Assembly: GCA_012036325.1 (NCBI GenBank) | Contig: JAAUPC010000172.1 | Span: forward strand, 1-7,423 | Length of the DNA: 7,423 nt | From: Paracoccaceae bacterium | GTDB lineage: Bacteria > Pseudomonadota > Alphaproteobacteria > Rhodobacterales > Rhodobacteraceae | Direction: 5' to 3' | Shown: positions 1 to 6,725 of the stretch, in pieces | Layout of the letters: every line of letters begins with the position of its first letter | Numbering within the stretch: position 1 is the stretch's first letter | Notes under the pieces: model-generated | What the model was told of the DNA's origin: nothing | What the model saw: the letters and a program-made list of their open reading frames with translations, nothing else | Databases searched by the model: none | Translations under genes and position numbers: made by a program

Positions 1-244
1 CAACTTGGCCCATGCCCGCGATCTGATCGCGGCCTGGGTCACCGACTACAACACCGCAAGGCCCCATTCGGCCCTCGGCTACCAGACCCCCGCAGGTTTC
101 GCCCTGCACCTGACCACCGCAATCGCCCGTCCCGCTGCACGCGATAAGAGTTCCGCGCGTCGGGCGATTGCTCAACCCGCGCCAAACGGCGTAATTGACC
201 ACCGGGCTCCGGTCGTAGTTGGATGAAAGACCAGTGGCAGGTCA
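1..244 (+). mobile_element. 3' end of an IS3-family insertion sequence
   Basis: The window opens inside an insertion sequence, whose transposase C-terminus is recognisable up to the TGA at 224-226. IS3-family elements end in CA, usually within a few tens of bases of the transposase stop. Several CA dinucleotides follow the stop, and the one at 243-244 (in GGCAGGTCA) is my best guess for the outer end. That makes 222-244 the likely right terminal inverted repeat. The left end lies outside the window, so neither the inverted repeat nor a target-site duplication can be confirmed. The element reads toward the adaptor gene that follows and may provide read-through transcription. Confidence 0.65.
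2..226 (+). CDS. IS3-family transposase (OrfB/integrase-type), C-terminal fragment
   Basis: This is the end of a DDE transposase that cuts and joins IS DNA; the 5' part lies before the window. The visible residues contain W-x2-DYN-x3-RPHSALGYQTPAGFA, the conserved C-terminal signature of the IS3-family integrase core (rve_3 type), just after the third catalytic acidic residue, which is not in view. After this comes a low-complexity tail of about 40 residues rich in Ala, Pro and Arg, ending in DHRAPVVVG. The frame is open from base 2. TTG at 5 is an internal leucine codon, not a start. The stop overlaps the downstream adaptor frame by 8 bases (219-226). Whether the missing part is intact is unknown. 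Confidence 0.85.
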   Translation, partial: NLAHARDLIAAWVTDYNTARPHSALGYQTPAGFALHLTTAIARPAARDKSSARRAIAQPAPNGVIDHRAPVVVG

Positions 245-1547
245 GCAGGACCGGGGTGAAGACAAGTCCTTTGACAAGCTGGGTGGACGCGTCATCTTCG
301 GGATGGTGCTTGCGGTTGCGCTGCTTGGGGGTGTCGGGGGCTGGGCGTTTACGGCCAGAATCAGCGGCGCGGTGATCGCGACGGGATCAGTGCAGGTCGA
401 CCAGAACCTAAAGCAGGTTCAGCATCTGGATGGCGGCATCGTCTCGGAAATCCTGGTGCGGGAAGGTGACACCGTCGCGGAAGGCCAGCTTCTGTTTCGC
501 CTGAACGATACCCAGACCCGGGCCGAGCGGTCGATCCTGACCGCGCAGATCAATGAAGTCGAAGCACGTCGCGCCCGTCTTGTTGCTGATCGGGACGGGC
601 AGCCTGAAATCCTCTTCCCCGCGCGGCTGACCGCGAATGACCCGGCGCTCTTCGATGTCGTCGCCGGGGAAACCCGTCTGCATCAGGGCAATCTGGCCAA
701 CCGCAGCAACCAGCGCCAACAGCTGGAGCTTGGGATCCTTCAGATCAATGACGAAGTCGCCGCCCTCAAGGCACAACGCGATGCCCTCGTCGATGAACTG
801 GTGCTGGTGGCGGAAAGCTATCAGCGGATCAAGGGGTTGCACGAGAACGGACTGGTCGAGACCCCTCGGATCGAGGAAACAAAGCGTGAACTTGCTCAAC
901 TCCGGGGCCGCTTGGGCGAACTGGACGCCAACATTGCACGGTCAAAATCTCAGATCAGCGAAGTGCAGATGCGGGTTCTGGCAATCGACGAAGTTGCAAG
1001 GACGGAATCCCAGCGGGAACTCGTGGTCGTGGAATCCCGGCTGCAAGAGCTGTACGATCGCATGGCCGCCGTCGAAGATCGCCTCCTGCGCACTGAGTTC
1101 CGCGCGCCGATTGCAGGCCGGATCAACGAACTCTCGGTCTTCACCATCGGTGGCGTTGTCACCCCTGCTGAAGTGCTTGCCACAATCGTGCCGGAAGGGG
1201 CAAAGCTCAGCATCGAAGTACAGCTTCCGATCACGTCGATTGACCAAGTCTGTCTTGGCCCGCCCGCCCGCGTGAAATTCTCGGCGTTCAACCACCGGAC
1301 CACGCCGGAACTGGCTGCCAAGATCAGCTACATTTCAGCCGCCACCACGGTTGCAGGCCCGGACTCCCAGCCATTCTATATCGGCAACGTCGAGCTTTTG
1401 CCGGAAGAAATGGCCCAGCTTGCCGGTCTGGAACTTATGCCCAGGATGCCGGTCGAGATTTATCTGACCACGCAGGAACAGACGGCCATGGCCTATTTTT
1501 CCAGACCGCTGATCGACCAGTATGAACGGGCCCTGCGCGAAGAGTGA
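219..1547 (+). CDS. Type I secretion membrane fusion protein, HlyD/PrtE family
   Basis: This is the periplasmic adaptor of a type I secretion system. It would link an inner-membrane ABC exporter to a TolC-like outer-membrane channel for export of RTX-type proteins. The layout is canonical: a short cytoplasmic N-terminus, one membrane segment (about residues 26-48), a first lipoyl half-motif with QHLDGGIVSEILVREGD (68-84), a long coiled coil (about 98-290), the second lipoyl half starting RAPIAGRI (about 295-325), and a C-terminal beta-barrel region with FSAFNHRTTPEL. It ends in the family-typical PLIDQYERALREE. At 442 residues it is near full length. The start is doubtful: TTG 219 lies inside the IS end and has no Shine-Dalgarno sequence; GTG 234 and ATG 303 are in-frame alternatives, and 303 would remove most of the cytoplasmic tail and begin within the membrane segment. 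The native start was probably replaced by the IS. No ABC partner is in the window. Confidence 0.85.
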   Translation: MDERPVAGQQDRGEDKSFDKLGGRVIFGMVLAVALLGGVGGWAFTARISGAVIATGSVQVDQNLKQVQHLDGGIVSEILVREGDTVAEGQLLFRLNDTQTRAERSILTAQINEVEARRARLVADRDGQPEILFPARLTANDPALFDVVAGETRLHQGNLANRSNQRQQLELGILQINDEVAALKAQRDALVDELVLVAESYQRIKGLHENGLVETPRIEETKRELAQLRGRLGELDANIARSKSQISEVQMRVLAIDEVARTESQRELVVVESRLQELYDRMAAVEDRLLRTEFRAPIAGRINELSVFTIGGVVTPAEVLATIVPEGAKLSIEVQLPITSIDQVCLGPPARVKFSAFNHRTTPELAAKISYISAATTVAGPDSQPFYIGNVELLPEEMAQLAGLELMPRMPVEIYLTTQEQTAMAYFSRPLIDQYERALREE

Positions 1548-1573
1548 CGGCCTGCGCGCCAATATCGGCTATT

Positions 1574-1597
1574 GGTTGACCGAAGGGTCAGCCTTCG
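1574..1597. terminator. Overlapping alternative hairpins between convergent genes (possible bidirectional terminator)
   Basis: GGTTGACC (1574-1581) and GGTCAGCC (1586-1593) can form an 8-bp stem, including one G-T wobble, around a GAAG loop. The same bases can instead form CGAAGG (1581-1586) with CCTTCG (1592-1597) around a 5-base loop, so the two folds exclude each other. The site is 26 bases after the adaptor stop and faces the convergent tetR end, where a terminator is expected. No run of T follows on either strand, so a classical intrinsic terminator is not shown. I see nothing else in 1548-1683. Confidence 0.3.
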
Positions 1598-1683
1598 CAA
1601 GGGCGGCGCTGGCACCGTTGCTGCCTAGATCCGCGCCTCGGCCGTCCGCCACTGCGCCTTGACCTGCAATCTTGGGATCAGGG

Positions 1684-2285
1684 TCATTCACGCATCGGCA
1701 ACAGAAACAGCAGCTTCTGCGCGCCTTCCTGAATCATGGTGCTGACGGATAGCTCCGGTGCCACCTTGGCGTAGTCGCCGTCGATTGTCAGGCTAGCCGC
1801 GCCGTGGACCAGCGTCCACAACTGCACCGCAATCATCATCGCGTCACCCGCCACCCGGTGGAACGCGCAGTAGTCGATCACTTCCTGCAAGACATAGCCA
1901 AAGCAGGCCCGGCCTTGCGCGGTCACGATATCCTTTTCCGACAGGTTGGGTTTCTGGCTGAACATCATCCGGAACAGGGCCGGTTCCTGGATCGCGAAGG
2001 CCAGATAAACCTGGCCCACCGCCACGATGCGGTCGGCGTGCCCGCCGGGAAAGCTGCCGTCGCCGCGCGAAACTGGTTGCCCATGTCGGCGAAACCTTGT
2101 GCCACCACCTCGTTGATGATGGCGGTCTTGTCCGGAAAATGCCGGTAGGGCGCAGCGGTTGAGACACCAGCCCTTCGGCAGGCATCCGACAAGCTGAAAT
2201 CATTCCCCTGCCGTTCCGCAATCAGATGCCGCGCGGCATCGATCAGCGCCTGCCGCAATTCGCCATGGTGATACGTGGTCTTCAC
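1684..2285 (-). pseudogene. TetR/AcrR-family transcriptional repressor, frameshifted near codon 82
   Basis: This is a DNA-binding repressor that most likely controls the divergent efflux operon. The N-terminal frame starts at GTG 2285 (VKTTYHHGELRQALIDAA) with AAAGGA six bases upstream. It contains the TetR helix-turn-helix (about residues 29-62: FSLSDACRRAGVSTAAPYRHF). After codon ~82 this frame turns into unrelated sequence and stops at 1965. The family-like C-terminus continues one frame over: HADRIVAVGQVYLAFAIQEPALFRMMF, then a W-x3-HG motif (LWTLVHGAASL) typical of the WHG-type TetR C-terminal ligand domain, ending at TGA 1686-1684. Adding one C to the plus-strand CCC at 2041-2043 joins both halves into a 200-residue protein, normal for the family. 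A GTG at 2025 could in principle start the C-terminal half, but without DNA binding. Whether the loss is genuine or a sequencing error cannot be decided here. Confidence 0.85.
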
Positions 2286-2290
2286 ACCTG

Positions 2291-2297
2291 ATCCTTT
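2291..2297 (-). promoter_or_regulatory. Ribosome binding site of the tetR gene
   Basis: On the minus strand AAAGGA ends six bases before GTG 2285. This supports GTG 2285 (protein beginning VKTTYHHG, a common TetR N-terminus) over the upstream in-frame GTG at 2333, which would add 16 basic residues. Confidence 0.6.
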
Positions 2298-2326
2298 GCC
2301 CTTGCGGCCTTGGTTTCTTCTAGTCG

Positions 2327-2345
2327 CTTGCACCGGTGATGCAAG
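2327..2345. repeat. Inverted repeat CTTGCA-N7-TGCAAG in the tetR leader
   Basis: Two perfect 6-base arms (2327-2332 and 2340-2345) flank a 7-base centre. The arms and centre also contain the self-complementary CACCGGTG (2331-2338). The repeat lies in the predicted 5' leader of tetR, between its start codon and the main operator. CTTGC is shared with the outer arms of the main operator. It could be an extra protein-binding site or an RNA hairpin; no function is shown. Confidence 0.4.
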
Positions 2346-2368
2346 TCCAAGGGGCTTTCAGATATCGC

Positions 2369-2397
2369 TTGCCATGTTAGAGACGCTAACATAAGTT
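2369..2397 (+). promoter_or_regulatory. Predicted promoter of the efflux operon
   Basis: TTGCCA (2369-2374; 5 of 6 match to the -35 consensus) is followed after 17 bases by TAAGTT (2392-2397; a weak -10, 3 of 6). Transcription would start near 2404, about 30 bases before the adaptor start. Both elements lie inside the palindromic operator, so a bound repressor would block RNA polymerase. The -10 is weak by the sigma70 consensus, so the exact start is uncertain. Confidence 0.45.
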
Positions 2398-2416
2398 AGA
2401 ACCACTAACATGGCAA
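2388..2416 (-). promoter_or_regulatory. Predicted promoter of the tetR gene
   Basis: On the minus strand TTGCCA (2416-2411) is followed after 17 bases by TATGTT (2393-2388; 4 of 6 to the -10 consensus). It is the mirror image of the forward promoter, with the two -10 elements overlapping at 2392-2393. Transcription would start near 2381 and leave a leader of about 95 bases before GTG 2285. A repressor bound to the operator would shut both promoters. Confidence 0.45.
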
Positions 2417-2422
2417 GAATCC

Positions 2423-2428
2423 AGGAGG
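2423..2428 (+). promoter_or_regulatory. Strong ribosome binding site of the efflux adaptor
   Basis: AGGAGG stands six bases before ATG 2435. This fixes the adaptor start there and argues against the ATG at 2410, which is out of frame and sits in the operator arm. Confidence 0.8.
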
Positions 2429-2434
2429 CTCGGC

Positions 2435-3592
2435 ATGGCAAGGTCACGCATGGTCAAGGCAGGCGGTGCTTTTGCCCTGTTTGCTCTGCTCGGGGTGGCA
2501 GGCTACGCGGCGCGCGACCAGCTTGCAGACTTTTTGCCCGCCCCCGCAGACGCCACTATAGACACGGCGAATGTCGCAGCCCCCCGCCCGCCACAACCCG
2601 TCCGGGTGACGCTTGTGGCCTTCACGCCAGTCGCCGCCGTAGAAACCTATACCGGCACAATCCGCCCCCGGCATGAACTGCCCCTTGGCTTCCGGCAGCC
2701 GGGCAAGATCACCGCCCGGCTGGTCGAAGTCGGGGACCGCGTGATAAAGGGCCAGACCCTGGCCAGGCTGGATGACACTGACGCAAGGCTTGACCTCGAA
2801 GCCGCCCGCGCCGAAGCCGCGGCCGCCGCAACCGACCTTGACCGCGCGCAGGCCGATCTTGTCCGCAGTCGTGATCTTTTCGCCGCCGGTCATGTCGCGC
2901 AGGCAGCGCTTGACCGTGCCACCAGTGCCGCAGCCGAGGCCACCTCGCGCGCCGATCGCGCCGTAAAGGCCACGGCGCTGGCGGAAAACCGGCTGTCCTA
3001 CGCCATCCTTGTGGCCGAGGCTGATGGCGTGGTCACAGCCACCCCCAGCGAAGCGGGCCAAGTGGTCGGCGCGGGCCAACCCGTTGTTCTGGTCGCCCGG
3101 ACAGACGCGCTGGATGTCGTTTTTGCCTTGCCGGAAGCCTCTCGCGCCCTGCCGGAAACGGCGACGGCGACCGCGGAACTTTGGGGTGCCGATAGCGCCA
3201 CCTATGCGCTGACCCTGCGCGACATCTCTCCCGACGTTGACCCCGTTGGCCGCACCTACAGGGTGCGCATGGCGCTAGACGCCCCCGATGCCGCCACGGC
3301 ACTTGGCCGGACCATGACCATCAGGTTCTCAACCGACAACGGCGCGCCCGTGGTTGCTTTGCCATTGGCGGCGGTGCTGAACGACGGCGAAGGACCTGCC
3401 GTCTGGCGTCTGCAGCAAGGGCAAGACATGGTTGAACGCGTTGCCGTCGATCTTGTCTCCGTCAATGGGGACCGGGCACTGGTGCAGGGGCCCCTGGTTG
3501 AGGGCGACAGGATCGTCAGCCTTGGTGCCCACAAGATCGACGCCACGCGCCCCGTCCGCGTGGTGGAAACCACTGCCACTCCGGAAAGCTAA
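2435..3592 (+). CDS. RND efflux periplasmic adaptor (membrane fusion protein)
   Basis: This protein would connect the RND permease encoded next to it with an outer-membrane channel in a tripartite efflux pump. An N-terminal hydrophobic segment (about residues 9-26) is followed by a Pro/Ala-rich linker. It lacks a lipobox cysteine, so it looks like a signal-anchor or secreted adaptor, not a lipoprotein like AcrA. Next come a first lipoyl half (about 70-113, with GFRQPGKITARLVEVGDRV and LARLDDTDARLDLE), an Ala-rich coiled-coil hairpin (about 114-187), the second lipoyl half (about 189-223: ADGVVTATPSEAGQVVGAGQ), a beta-barrel domain (about 224-300) and a membrane-proximal domain. At 385 residues it is of normal length and is the one undamaged gene of the efflux locus. 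It is the first gene of the operon, behind the double operator; the permease follows 3 bases after its stop. The substrate is unknown. Confidence 0.92.
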   Translation: MARSRMVKAGGAFALFALLGVAGYAARDQLADFLPAPADATIDTANVAAPRPPQPVRVTLVAFTPVAAVETYTGTIRPRHELPLGFRQPGKITARLVEVGDRVIKGQTLARLDDTDARLDLEAARAEAAAAATDLDRAQADLVRSRDLFAAGHVAQAALDRATSAAAEATSRADRAVKATALAENRLSYAILVAEADGVVTATPSEAGQVVGAGQPVVLVARTDALDVVFALPEASRALPETATATAELWGADSATYALTLRDISPDVDPVGRTYRVRMALDAPDAATALGRTMTIRFSTDNGAPVVALPLAAVLNDGEGPAVWRLQQGQDMVERVAVDLVSVNGDRALVQGPLVEGDRIVSLGAHKIDATRPVRVVETTATPES

Positions 3593-3595
3593 GCC

Positions 3596-6500
3596 ATGGA
3601 CCGCCTCAACCTCTCGCGCTGGTCGGTCACCAACCCCGCCGTCACGCTGTTTGCCATCCTTGTGGCGCTGGCCGCCGGTGCTTTCGCCTACGCCACCCTG
3701 GGCCGGGCCGAAGACCCGACTTTCACCATCAAGACCATGGTGGTGCAGGCTGTCTGGCCCGGGGCAACAGCGGAAGAGATGCAGAACCTGGTGGCCGAGC
3801 CGATCGAAAAACGCATCCAGGAACTACCGGAACTGGACTATGTCCGCACCTTCTCGCGTCCGGGGGCGGTTATACTTCAGGTGCAGCTGAAAGACTCCGT
3901 CCGGCAAGAGGCGGCCGAGGTCTGGTATCAGATTCGCAAGAAGGTGGGTGACCTCCGCCCCACGCTGCCGCAGGGTTTAATCGGCCCGTTCTTCAACGAT
4001 GAATTCGGCGATGTCTTTTCAGCCATCTACATGGTCACCGGTGAAGGCCTCGGCCGGGCGGAACTCAAGGCCTATGCCGAGCGCCTGCGCACCCGGCTTC
4101 TTGGGGCCGAGGATGTGGCCAAGGTCGCCCTCATCGGTGAGGTTGAAGAACGCATCTTCGTCGAGATCAGCCACCACCGCCTTGCCACGCTGGGGGTCTC
4201 GCCGCAGGCCATCTTTGATGCCATCGCCGCCCAGAACGCGATGACCGCCGCAGGTGCCTTCCAGACCAGCGCGGATGAGGTGCAGGTTCGCGTCAGCGGT
4301 GATCTGGCCAGCCTTGCCGCCCTGCGGGACCTTCCCATCCGGGCTGGCGGGACAGTGCTGCGCCTGGGGGATATTGCTCAGGTCCGGCGCGGCTATGAAG
4401 ACCCCGCTGCCTACATGGCCTATCTGAACGGCGCGCGACGGTGGGTGTCGGTGTTGCCATGGCCGATGGTGCCAACGTTGTCCACCTGGGCAAGGTGCTG
4501 GAGGCCGAGGTTGAAGCCTTCCGCGCCGATCTGCCCCTCGGGGTCGAGGTGACGCAGACCTCAGACCAGGCCGACATCGTCGAGCACGCCTTTGACGAAT
4601 TCATCCACACCTTCCTTGAGGCGCTGGTGATCGTGCTGGTCGTGTCCTTTGTAACGCTTGGTCTGCGGACAGGGATCGTGGTGGCGCTGTCGGTGCCCAT
4701 CGTGCTGGCGGTCGTCTTCGTCATCATGCAGGCCATGGGGCTGAACTTTGACCGGATCACGCTTGGCGCCCTCATCATCGCGCTGGGACTTCTGGTTGAT
4801 GACGCCATCATCGCGGTCGAAATGATGGTCGTGAAGATCGAACAGGGCTATGACCGGATTGCCGCCGCCTCGGCCGCCTGGTCCAGCACCGCCTTCCCGA
4901 TGCTGACCGGCACACTGGTCACGGCGGCGGGGTTCCTTCCCGTGGGCCTCGCCCAGTCCACCAGCGGTGAATACGCGGGCAACATTTTCTGGGTCGTCGG
5001 CATCGCACTGATCGTGTCGTGGTTCGTAGCCGTGATCGTGACCCCCTACCTTGGGCTGAAGCTTTTGCCCCAACCCAAACCTGGCGCGCATCACGCCGCC
5101 TATGACAGCCGGCTTTACCGCATCTTGCGGGCCGGGGTGAACACCAGCCTCCGTGCGCGCTGGGCGGTCATCGCGCTGACCATCGCCGCCCTTGTCGCGA
5201 CCGGAGTGGGCATGGGCTTTGTCCAGCAGCAGTTCTTCCCCACTTCCGCCCGGGCTGAGCTTTTCATCGAAACCCGCATGCCCGAAGGCTCGTCAATCGA
5301 AGCCACCGCCAAAGCCGCCCTCGCGGCTGAGGCGCTGGTCAAGGGTGACCCCGACATGCGCTTTTCCTCCACCTATGTCGGGGCCGGCGCGCCGCGCTTC
5401 TTCTTCGCGTTGAATCCTGCGCTCCCGAACCCCAGCTTTGCGATGACCGTCATCATGGCCCAGGACGCCGCCGCCCGCGACCGCCTGCGCGCCAAGATCG
5501 AGGCGGCGGTCGCCGCAGGCGCTGTGCCACAGGCCCGCGTCCGGGTTGACCAGATCGTCTTTGGCCCGCCCGTGGGCTTTCCGGTGCAGTTCCGCGTCAT
5601 CGGCCCCGATCCGGCCGAGGTGCGCCGGATCGCGGCTGATGTACGGTCAGTAATGGTTGCCAACCCGAACACGATTGAACCCCAGCTTGACTGGAACGAA
5701 CAGGCCAAGACCGTCCAGGTCCGCCTGAATCAGGACCGCATCCGCAGCCTTGGGCTGAACACGTCCGATGTGTCCAACACCCTGCAAACCCTCCTGTCGG
5801 GCGTCAAGGTCACCGAATACCGCGACGGGACGGACTTGATCGACGTGATCGTCCGCGCCCCTGCGTCCGAACGCGCCGATCCCTCGGCCCTGGCTGACCT
5901 GACCGTGCTTCTGCCCGGCGGCGGTGCGGTTCCTCTCCGCCAGTTGGCGGAGGTCAGCTATGGCTTTGAAGAACCGATCCTGTGGCGCCGCAACCGTGAC
6001 ATGGAACTGACCGTCCGCGCCGACATCGTGCCAGGCGTGCAAGCCCCAACCGTCACCGCCGAGATTCAGCCCCTCTTGCAGCCGATCATCGACGCCCTGC
6101 CTGCCGGTTACCGGATCGAAACCGGCGGCGCGGTCGAGGAAAGCAACAAGGCGAACGGCGCGCTTTTTCAGGTCTTTCCGCTGATGTTCGTGGTGATGCT
6201 TACGCTTCTGATGCTGCAACTGCGCAGCTTCTCGAAGCTCTTCCTCGTATTCCTGACCGCACCGCTTGGGGCCATCGGCGCGGTGGCTGCCCTTCTTTTG
6301 TTCAACGCCCCCTTCGGCTTTGTCGCCCTTTTGGGGGTGATCGCACTGGCCGGGATGATCATGCGCAACACGGTCATCCTGGTGGACCAGATCGACCATG
6401 ACCTTGCCGCAGGCGCCGCCCCGTGGGAGGCAATTGTCGAAAGCACCGTGCGCCGCGCCCGCCCCGTGGTGCTGACCGCGCTGGCCGCGATCCTTGCGAT

Positions 6501-6702
6501 GATCCCCCTCGCCCGGTCGGTCTTCTGGGGGCCGATGGCCTTGTCGATCATGGGCGGGCTGATCGTCGCCACCGTCCTGACCCTGTTCTTCCTGCCCGCC
6601 CTTTACGCCGCCTGGTTCCGCGTGAAGCCCACCGGTCCGGCGCAGAACACCACCGTTCCTGCAACCACGGACGCCCTGCCTCTTTACCTTGCTGCTGAAT
6701 GA
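3596..6702 (+). pseudogene. RND-family efflux permease (AcrB-like), frameshifted near codon 281
   Basis: This is the inner-membrane proton/drug antiporter of the pump. ATG 3596 has GGAAAG seven bases upstream. Frame 1 gives membrane segment 1 (about residues 12-32) and the first porter domains with VWPGATAEEMQNLVAEPIEKRIQELPELDYVRT, then goes off frame after about codon 281 and stops at 4552. The family-like sequence resumes in another frame at 4438-4441 (TVGVGVAMADGANVVHLGKV) and runs without a break to TGA 6702. Inserting one base in GCGCGCG (4431-4437) restores a 1035-residue protein, a normal RND length. The two proton-relay aspartates of transmembrane segment 4 (GLLVDDAII) fall at restored residues 402-403, matching AcrB D407/D408. 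The AcrB K940 position reads Arg (GMIMRNTVILVDQ, about residue 924), which I believe occurs in some RND subfamilies. As written, the product is a 318-residue stub with no pump function. Genuine mutation and sequencing error are both possible. Confidence 0.9.
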
Positions 6703-6725
6703 TCTTGACCCGAAAGGTCCATCCT

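Larger units (their letters stand above)
2368..2417. promoter_or_regulatory. Double palindromic operator between tetR and the efflux operon
   Basis: The 50-bp block is symmetric around 2392.5. Outer arms CTTGCCATGTTAG (2368-2380) and CTAACATGGCAAG (2405-2417) are perfect 13-base inverted repeats. Inside are CTAAC (2386-2390) and GTTAG (2395-2399). The result is two 15-bp palindromes of the form GTTAG-N5-CTAAC, centred at 2383 and 2402 (19 bp apart, just under two helical turns). TetR repressors bind such palindromes as dimers, and the location between the divergent regulator and pump fits an autoregulated switch. The pattern is read directly from the bases; binding by this TetR is inferred. 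Confidence 0.8.

Noticed and set aside
408..899. Long minus-strand open frame (163 codons) within the secretion adaptor
   Set aside because: It is antisense to a clear HlyD-family gene, has no recognisable domain, and is an expected shadow in GC-rich DNA.
2361..2425. CRISPR-like or phage attachment repeats suggested by repeated GTTAG/CTAAC
   Set aside because: The repeats are 5-13 bases in mirrored orientation at a divergent promoter, which fits a dimer operator; there are no spacers, integrase or tRNA.
2410..2676. Open frame from ATG 2410, overlapping the adaptor start
   Set aside because: The ATG is part of the operator arm, has no ribosome binding site, and the frame is unlike the RND adaptor, which starts at 2435 behind AGGAGG.
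4430..4441. Programmed ribosomal frameshifting in the permease
   Set aside because: There is no slippery heptamer of the known types and no downstream stem-loop obvious by eye. RND permeases are not known to need it, and two neighbouring genes show the same kind of one-base loss.
5647..6399. 250-codon minus-strand open frame inside the RND permease
   Set aside because: Its His/Gly/Asp-rich composition without motifs is typical of the antisense of membrane-protein codons; the plus strand is unambiguously the permease.
4441..6702. Treating the second half of the permease as a separate gene starting at GTG 4441
   Set aside because: It would start inside the porter domain without membrane segment 1 and without a ribosome binding site. 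The sequence joins perfectly to the upstream half by adding one base, so it is one broken gene.
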